From NCBI GenBank assembly GCA_001931875.2, contig MSJH02000424.1, forward strand, positions 1 to 14,094: a stretch of 14,094 nucleotides of DNA, in the 5' to 3' direction. The position numbers and the translations under genes are program-made. The stretch comes from Byssochlamys sp. IMV 00236. Its lineage: Eukaryota > Ascomycota > Eurotiomycetes > Eurotiales > Thermoascaceae. How positions within the stretch are numbered: the stretch's first letter is position 1; the number at the start of each line of letters is the position of its first letter. The notes beneath the pieces were generated by a model. That model had not been told where the DNA came from. It made no database searches and saw only the letters and a list, made by a program, of their open reading frames with translations. Of the stretch, positions 8,919 to 14,094 are shown one piece after another.

Positions 8919-8927
8919 TTAGCTAAA
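8891..8927. repeat. Short tandem duplication spanning a stop codon
   Basis: Units 8891-8908 (18 bp) and 8909-8927 (19 bp) share TTTCCCAnGG and AGCTAAA. The second unit contains the stop codon (8919-8921) of the CCDC90-like gene, so the end of that coding region and its first untranslated bases are duplicated. Confidence 0.75.
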
Positions 8928-9778
8928 GAAGTGGATGTAGCCTAGAAGTTAATAATAAGACAGTCAGATTATGATTTGAATGTTTTGGTAGTTCTTACCC
9001 AGCACTAAAGTACCAGCACCCGTGATGGTACCGATCATGTACTGTAATATCTGTAGTTTGATTGTCTCCATCTGTCTTTTTAATGCCTGTATCTCATTTT
9101 CAATTTTAGTGTCTGTTTCTTGTAATCTATTATGCTGTTCAACAGATTCATCTCTAATACGTCCCTTGTCCAAGTTTAGATCTAATCGAACACCTGCTTG
9201 ACTGCGTGTAATTTCTTCTCTTAGTATCTTTTTCAGTTTCTCAATCTCTCCTTTTAGTCTCTCGTTGGCAAACTTGACTTCCTCCACATCCCTTCTTTCC
9301 ATCGCTTGTATTTCATTTTTAAGTTTTACAAAGTCTTGCTTGTACCGTTCAATGGTCTAAACATGATAAACTTTGTAAAAGCAAAAAAAAAAAGACAATG
9401 AATTTTACCTTTTCCTGATCTGCTTTACTCACCAAGTTGCTTGTCACATTGATGGTGCTAGAAGAGGGTTAAGATATAGGCTGTATAATAATAACTTTAC
9501 CTTTCTTCAACTACATCATCTAAGGCGTGAATGATAGTATTAGCCTGTACTGCCGAAAATCCTTCTTTTTCTAATAAACGAGCGAATCTTTCGGCATCAA
9601 AGTATGGCATGTTTAGTTTGGGATCTGGCTTTGATGCAGCTCTTGTTCTTAATCTTCTTGTAGTATTGATGGATGAATAAAGTCGATAATCTATAGTTTA
9701 ACATGTTCAATTGTCACAATCTCTAGAGCATTTTTATTTCTTATTACTTAATGTCCATAGCTTTTTTGAAAGGTTCAT
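8919..9778 (-). CDS. CCDC90/DUF1640 family mitochondrial coiled-coil membrane protein (Fmp32/MCUR1-like)
   Basis: Minus-strand exons: 9778-9748, 9690-9501, 9457-9409, 9356-8999 and 8941-8919 (introns 57, 43, 52 and 57 nt, GT-AG), giving 216 aa. Residues 1-28 (MNLSKKLWTLNYRLYSS, then Arg-rich) look like a mitochondrial presequence. Next comes the family head domain (about 45-75: FDAERFARLLEKEGFSAVQ). A long coiled coil follows (about 90-190), containing the family signature GVRLDLNLDKGRIRDE (145-160) and ETDTKIENEIQALK. One membrane helix lies near the C-terminus (about 194-212). The last exon supplies only GYIHFFS plus the stop. Relatives sit in the inner mitochondrial membrane: human MCUR1/CCDC90B and yeast Fmp32, linked to the calcium uniporter and to cytochrome oxidase assembly or proline metabolism. 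Which role applies here is unknown. Confidence 0.9.
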
Positions 9779-10122
9779 CTCTATAAGAATAAGAAAAAAG
9801 AAAAAAAAAAAGAAAAGGTGACGGTTTACGAATATCTTGACATCATTTTACTTCTTTTGTTGGTGTTGATAGTTCAGCAACTTCGATACCTTATAGGTTA
9901 GTAAAGATAGAAGGGCGTATGCCAAGAGAAGCTATTTTTATTATGCTCCAATCATAATAATTCACCTTTTTAATGTCAAAGAGTGTCTTGGTGTACCTGA
10001 TTATGACGAAAGGGCCTTTGATAAAAATAGAATAATTTAAGGTCCGTTATACCAAAAATAAAAGTTTATCATTTACAATAAGAAGATAGAATATACAAGA
10101 GATAACATTATATAGAAAAATA
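9779..10122 (-). promoter_or_regulatory. Upstream region of CCDC90-like gene and 3' region of MARVEL gene
   Basis: No gene is visible in this 344-bp spacer. Next to the CCDC90-like ATG lies a long pyrimidine tract on the minus strand. It is bounded by a good donor (GTAAAC, from 9829) and acceptor (TTATAG, ending at 9781), so a 49-nt 5'-UTR intron is possible. Two ATG codons just upstream (within 9830-9846) would be out of frame with the protein. TGACG cores occur at 9819-9823 and near 10003. The part nearest 10122 is the AT-rich 3' region of the MARVEL gene; I see no exact AATAAA there. Confidence 0.4.
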
Positions 10123-11106
10123 TTAAAAGTTATGAGCATTATAATGTGCTTGTTCTGGAGTAGGCATCACATGCTGAGGAGTGGGCATGGGAGAAAATTG
10201 TACTGGTGGACTAGTGTGGTATTGGTTCGTAGGCTGATATTGACCTACATTGTGGCCATCATAAGGAGAGTGTGGCTGGTATTGAGGCTGTTGATACTGA
10301 ACGGGGTCATTGAAAGGTGAACTTTCATGTTGATAATGATCGTCTTCTTGATAAGCAGGTCTAGTATATCCAGCAGGAGGATCCTCTTCTAATTTTGTTT
10401 GCTTACTCATTCTATGCTCCTTCAATCGTTGTTGAATATCCTGCTTTTCTTTCCAAAATGCAATCACAGTACATAATAAAGTCGATACCCAAATAAGACA
10501 GGTAATCCAAACAAATGCAGTGGTGACTTTAGCGAGGTTACACTAACCATCGGATGTTACTTACTTTATCTATTATTACTATTGTTTTTTTAAAAAATAC
10601 CTGTGTTCCCCAAGCACTAACATATGAATCACCATATGTCTTCCGTAAGCTACTATCCACAGCACAATTGGAAGAATCATTAGAGTGTACTGCAGTAGCG
10701 ATACCAGCAGTAGCCCAAAGAAAAGAGTTGAAACCACAAAATATCAAATTGGTACGGTTTTTCATACAGAATTTACCAGGCTTTCTGAACTTGTTATGAT
10801 GTTCGTACATATAAGGGAAATAGACCAAGAAGAATGGAATAGGAAGACTGAATATACATACAAACAAAGTATAATTAGGAGCCGGTTTACCACCACCCTA
10901 ATGATAGATTAGTAGCAGTATTTCTTCAATATGTCATCATTACTTACCAAATAACGTGCTTCCGTCGCAATCAATGGAGCAACGACGCAGATTGTCAATA
11001 GAGTAGTAGCCAATGTGATCAAATGAAGCACCTTTTTAGCAGTGTCTAATCGATTCGATGTCTTTTCTGATAAATCTACAGGAACTTCTAGATTGAATTT
11101 GCTCAT
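10123..11106 (-). CDS. MARVEL-like four-transmembrane protein with P/Q/Y-rich tail
   Basis: Minus-strand exons 11106-10948, 10897-10601 and 10542-10123 (introns 50 and 58 nt, GT-AG, both phase 0) give 291 aa. Four hydrophobic helices lie at about 26-47, 62-83, 103-123 and 159-182, the layout of MARVEL/membrane-associating-domain proteins. Two cysteines in or near the last extracytosolic loop (C131, C153) could form a disulfide. CNLAKVTTAFVWITCLIW at the start of helix 4 fits the family pattern. The tail (183-291) begins with a charged KEKQDIQQRLKEHR segment and becomes rich in Pro, Gln and Tyr, with repeated QYQP and MPTP motifs; it is predicted cytosolic and disordered. Such proteins organise membrane domains or vesicle traffic, but no precise function can be assigned. 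The gene is divergent from the TM9 gene. Confidence 0.85.
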
Positions 11107-11270
11107 TCTGAAAGATAATAAAGAAGAAAAAAAAGAAAAGAATAAGGGCTGAGGGTATTAAATATTTTTCGTTGCCAAGGTGATACAGTGATTCAGCCTC
11201 TTTTGGCCCTAGTTGGTTTAACCAAAAATATTGGTATTCTTTTTATATTTATTCGTTAAACCAGCCCATA
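11107..11270. promoter_or_regulatory. Divergent promoter shared by MARVEL and TM9 genes
   Basis: Only 164 bp separate the two start codons, so both promoters must lie here or overlap the genes. The main structure is a chain of inverted repeats: TTGGTT-T-AACCAA (11213-11225), whose right arm overlaps ACCAA-AAATA-TTGGT (11221-11235). ATTGG at 11230-11234 is an inverted CCAAT box. A T/A-rich run (11236-11255) lies between this element and the TM9 ATG. Next to the MARVEL ATG the minus strand is pyrimidine-rich (11112-11142). A CCAAT-binding (HAP) complex is a reasonable candidate, but this is inference. Confidence 0.6.
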
Positions 11271-13511
11271 ATGACTTATAAAGTCATTTTTAGTCTTCTT
11301 CTTCTTTTCCAGTCTATACTTGCCTTCAGCCAAGAAGGTTATAGACCAGGAGAGACGATACCACTTTACTATAATAAGATATTCTCTTTAAAGAATCCAT
11401 TGACATACAGTATTCAGTCATTACCTTTCATCTGTCCTACATCATCTCCAAGAAAGAAGAGTTTACTTGTATATGATCAAGATCTCAGAGGGGATAGACT
11501 GACTCAGAGCAACTATAAAGTAATAGCGGGTTGCAACAAAGGATTCTCTCTGGTTTACTCATCAGTTTTAGATTAACGTACTCGAGGATCAAGAATGTAA
11601 ATTACTATGCAGACAATTTCTCAAAGTGGAGGATGCCATCCTGCTGGGTGACTTGATACGAGATGAATATCAAGTTGAATGGTAAGAGTACATATAAAAA
11701 TACTCTCTACATTGGCATAAATCAAAGAATATCTACAGGGAATTAGACAGTATGCCTGGTGCTACTGTATCCTATACCAATGAAGAGCCAGAGCATAAGT
11801 ACAGAATAGGATTTCCATTAGGATTCAAGAGCGGCAATGCATACTATCTCAATAATCACGTTATTATACAAATACTCTATGATATTAACGATGCAGGAAG
11901 ATGTCGCATTATGGGGTTTGAAATTTATCCAGATTCGTAAGGACAGACCATCGTTTTGAGTATTATTGGGCTCATTTGTCTTTAGTATTTCAGAAGGAGA
12001 GTGCACAAAAAAGAGTGTAGATTATGATCATCAAAAGATTGTCGAACGAAGATCTACAGTATCATATACTTACTCAGTCAGATGGAAGCAAGTAAACAAC
12101 GTCAATAATCGCTGGGATGCCTTCTTATTATCACCTAATCCGGAAAGACATCTTTATGCATCCATAAACAGTATGATTGTCACAATTATATCATGGTCAA
12201 TGGTGGGATTTATCTTGTTCAAGACAAGACATCGTCGAAGCAACTCAAACCAAAATGATAAAGATATCAAGGTATAAAAAAAGAAGAATGAAACGTAATA
12301 AAGAAAACTGAAAGACAAAAAGGTATATGACGACGTAGAGGATTATGTTGGATGGAAGTTGATCTATCGAGATGTGTTCAGAAGACCTGTTTATGGTGGT
12401 TTATTAACGCCATTAATGGGAACTGGTATCCAATTATTAGTGATCGCTCTTGGTATACTCACAGCGCTCTACATGGGATGGTATCACCCAGCCGAGCCCA
12501 CTTTGCTCACTCGACGGGCTACTGCTTTATTTTTGCTTGGAAGGTTAGTATGTGCAACAGACATGAGAGGAAGTATTAACAACATTTGGACTTTTCAGTT
12601 TTCCTGCTGGGTATTGGAGTGCTAGGGTTTATAAAGTGTTTAGGGGCAAAGCATGGGTACTGAACAGCCTTCTGGTAAGGTTTGTAGTTTTATGAAATGA
12701 TTTGACTAGTAAATATTTTGTAGACATCGAGCATCGTGGCAAGCATTTTCTTGTGTGTCTTGCTTATTATTAGCATCCTCGCATGGACTCAGCAATCTTC
12801 ACTTGCCATCTCTTTTAATGGCTGGCTGTCACTCATTTCTTTAGATATCTTTTTGACAGTGCCTTTGACTTTAATAGGATCTTATTTGGGTGAAAGAAAG
12901 GATAGAATTGAGTACCCATCAAGGACTACACAAATTCCTAGAATGATACCTGCCAAGCGATGGTATCAACTCAACCTTATTAGGCAAGTGTATATATTTC
13001 TCGTAGGTATGTTTTACTAAATCAAATAACAACAGAGTGATCCTAGGTGGTGTCATACCGTTTTCAGTCATCTATCTGAATTGGCATGACTACCTGTCTT
13101 CATCTATAAAAGGAGAATTTATGTTATCTATCAATTATACGATACAGTGTATGACATGCCTACTGACAACTACTTCAGCTGTCACTATTATCTTGGTATT
13201 TTTACAATTATGCACAGAAGATTATCTTTGGTGGTGGCAATCGTTCATGATTGGTGGATCTTCTGCCATTTACATGTTTATGTAAGTTTAACAAAAGAAA
13301 AGTAATAATGTAGTAAGCTGACAATATCTATAGTTATGGTGTATTTTATTTTATGCAGCATTCGCCTCTTCAAGGGCTTGGTAGTTTTATTTACATTGTT
13401 CATCTATTGATGAGCTGTAGTTTATTAGGGCTATGTACAGGCACACTTGGTTTCTTGAGTGCATATGTCTTTATACAGCATATTTATTCAACAGTAAAGG
13501 TAGAAGTGTAG
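11271..13511 (+). CDS. TM9 superfamily (Emp70/nonaspanin) protein
   Basis: Exons 11271-11519, 11572-11681, 11739-11936, 11986-12271, 12323-12543, 12599-12674, 12724-12983, 13036-13281 and 13334-13511 give 607 aa. Residues 1-20 are a signal peptide. The luminal domain (about 21-240) carries LRGDR, GFPLGF...YYLNNH and TYSVRW, nearer the TM9SF2/4-Emp70 branch than TM9SF1/3. Membrane helix 1 is at about 244-264; GWKLIYRDVFRRP follows in the cytosol, then eight more helices. Typical late motifs are RTTQIPRMIP, ILGGVIPFSVIY, LCTEDYLWWWQSF and GTLGFLSAYVF. TM9 proteins live in Golgi and endosomal membranes and act in membrane-protein sorting, adhesion and metal homeostasis. Oddities: intron 12984-13035 is GC-AG, intron 12272-12322 has a purine-rich acceptor, the N-terminus lacks the usual FYLPG segment after the signal peptide, and the protein ends KVEV instead of a terminal K-x-D/E. 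No single frame is open across the gene; splicing gives one continuous family match. Confidence 0.93.
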
Positions 13512-13651
13512 TTCTTCCTCTCATCTTCTTTAACTCACAGTGTGCTAGGTTGATTAAAACAATAACAATAATAATAATAAAAAAGTTCTATACAGGTAGC
13601 CTTTGATGCATTTCACTCTATATAATAAAAAGAGGTTAAAAAGGTGCTAAA
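13512..13651. terminator. Convergent 3' region with (AAT)n tract
   Basis: This 140-bp gap lies between the TM9 stop and the stop of the Tvp15-like gene on the other strand. An (AAT)n run at about 13567-13580 includes AATAAA (13576-13581), a likely poly(A) signal for the TM9 gene. No clear AATAAA is seen for the opposite gene. Confidence 0.5.
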
Positions 13652-14037
13652 CTAGAGAACAATGTTACGTACGATTGGCTGTGTATTATTGTTCCTTGAG
13701 CGAGATAGATCTAATCCTTCAGCAGAAATATCATTCCAATTTCTCCAATTGACATATAGTGGCTGTGGCTGAGGAAAATTGGATAGAAATGACAGAATGA
13801 TGTATAATAAACCTGTAGCTAATACCAATGTTCCTGCTACAATATTTATAATATTGACATCAAGTACTAAGCATCCAAAGCTATATATATAAGAATGAGT
13901 AGAGTGTGTATATTTAAACTCATGCATACAATATCATGATGAATCCTCTTCCTCTGTGTGTAGTTAGAAAATAGAAATAAATGATTGAATATTTGATTTC
14001 TTGTAGCTCATTTATGATCAATAAACCAGCCATGATA
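13652..14037 (-). CDS. COPI-associated/Tvp15-like Golgi membrane protein (5' partial)
   Basis: Minus-strand exons about 14037-13930 and 13880-13652 (intron 13881-13929, 49 nt, GT-AG) encode the last roughly 112 residues. They hold a helix (MAGLLIINELQEIKYSIIYF), the family signature HRGRGFIMIFFG, and a final helix (NIVAGTLVLATGLLYIILSFL) followed by a short polar tail. The order, including GRG before a hydrophobic stretch and SF at the end, matches yeast Tvp15 and the Pfam COPI-associated family, four-helix Golgi proteins. The first helix is missing. An in-frame ATG lies at 14033-14031, but the frame stays open upstream and a plausible AG acceptor sits at 14039-14038, so the 5' exons probably lie beyond the window. 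The stop is 141 bp from the convergent TM9 gene. Confidence 0.72.
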
Positions 14038-14060
14038 CTTGAGTATAATGAGCATAAATA

Positions 14061-14062
<2 letters not shown>

Positions 14063-14093
<31 letters not shown>
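14063..14093. repeat. Poly(T) run of 31 at the window edge
   Basis: Thirty-one consecutive T residues one base from the end of the sequence. On the strand of the Tvp15-like gene it is poly(A), probably in an intron or just upstream. Its place at the edge suggests an assembly break at a homopolymer, or simply the window cut. Confidence 0.9.

Positions 14094-14094
<1 letters not shown>

Noticed and set aside
10554..10912. Plus-strand frames opposite the MARVEL gene
   Set aside because: They overlap MARVEL coding exons in antisense and show no motif.
12352..12579. Alternative plus-strand frame within TM9 exon 5
   Set aside because: Out of frame with the conserved TM9 sequence GWKLIYRDVFRRP.

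Overview
This is nuclear DNA from a filamentous fungus, most likely an early-diverging one such as Mucorales (Mucoromycota). The evidence is very AT-rich spacers, many spliceosomal introns of about 43-77 nt, (TC)n and poly(T) tracts at promoters, and fungal gene families: a copper-fist factor, an Emp70/TM9 protein, a Tvp15-like protein and a MARVEL protein. The lineage is inferred from this style and was not tested by phylogeny. No CRISPR array, operon, phage, transposase, rRNA or tRNA was found.

Layout: (1) 197-1870 (+), a copper-sensing transcription factor with an N-terminal copper fist and a C-terminal Cuf1/Mac1-type Cys motif. (2) 1871-6066, about 4.2 kb with no gene I can support; it contains a 45-bp tandem duplication and, just before the next gene, a run of inverted repeats. 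(3) 6067-7254 (+), a secreted two-domain fasciclin (FAS1) protein with 31 N-glycosylation sequons in 361 residues. (4) 7326-8633 (-), mitochondrial short-chain enoyl-CoA hydratase. (5) 8919-9778 (-), a mitochondrial CCDC90/DUF1640 (Fmp32/MCUR1-like) coiled-coil membrane protein. (6) 10123-11106 (-), a four-helix MARVEL-type membrane protein with a Pro/Gln/Tyr-rich tail. (7) 11271-13511 (+), a TM9/Emp70 (nonaspanin) protein, divergent from gene 6 across a 164-bp shared promoter. (8) 13652 to about 14037 (-), the C-terminal part of a COPI-associated/Tvp15-like Golgi protein that runs off the window at a poly(T) run.

All multi-exon models were built by hand from splice sites, phase and family motifs. 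They give 26 introns, of which two (in the FAS1 and TM9 genes) appear to be GC-AG. Genes 4 and 5 both act in mitochondria, and genes 6-8 are all membrane proteins of the secretory or endomembrane system. In a eukaryote this proximity is only suggestive. I see no clearly new biological system here. The best leads are the hyperglycosylated FAS1 protein, the inverted-repeat cluster upstream of it, the polyQ-containing copper sensor, and the palindromic element in the divergent promoter.
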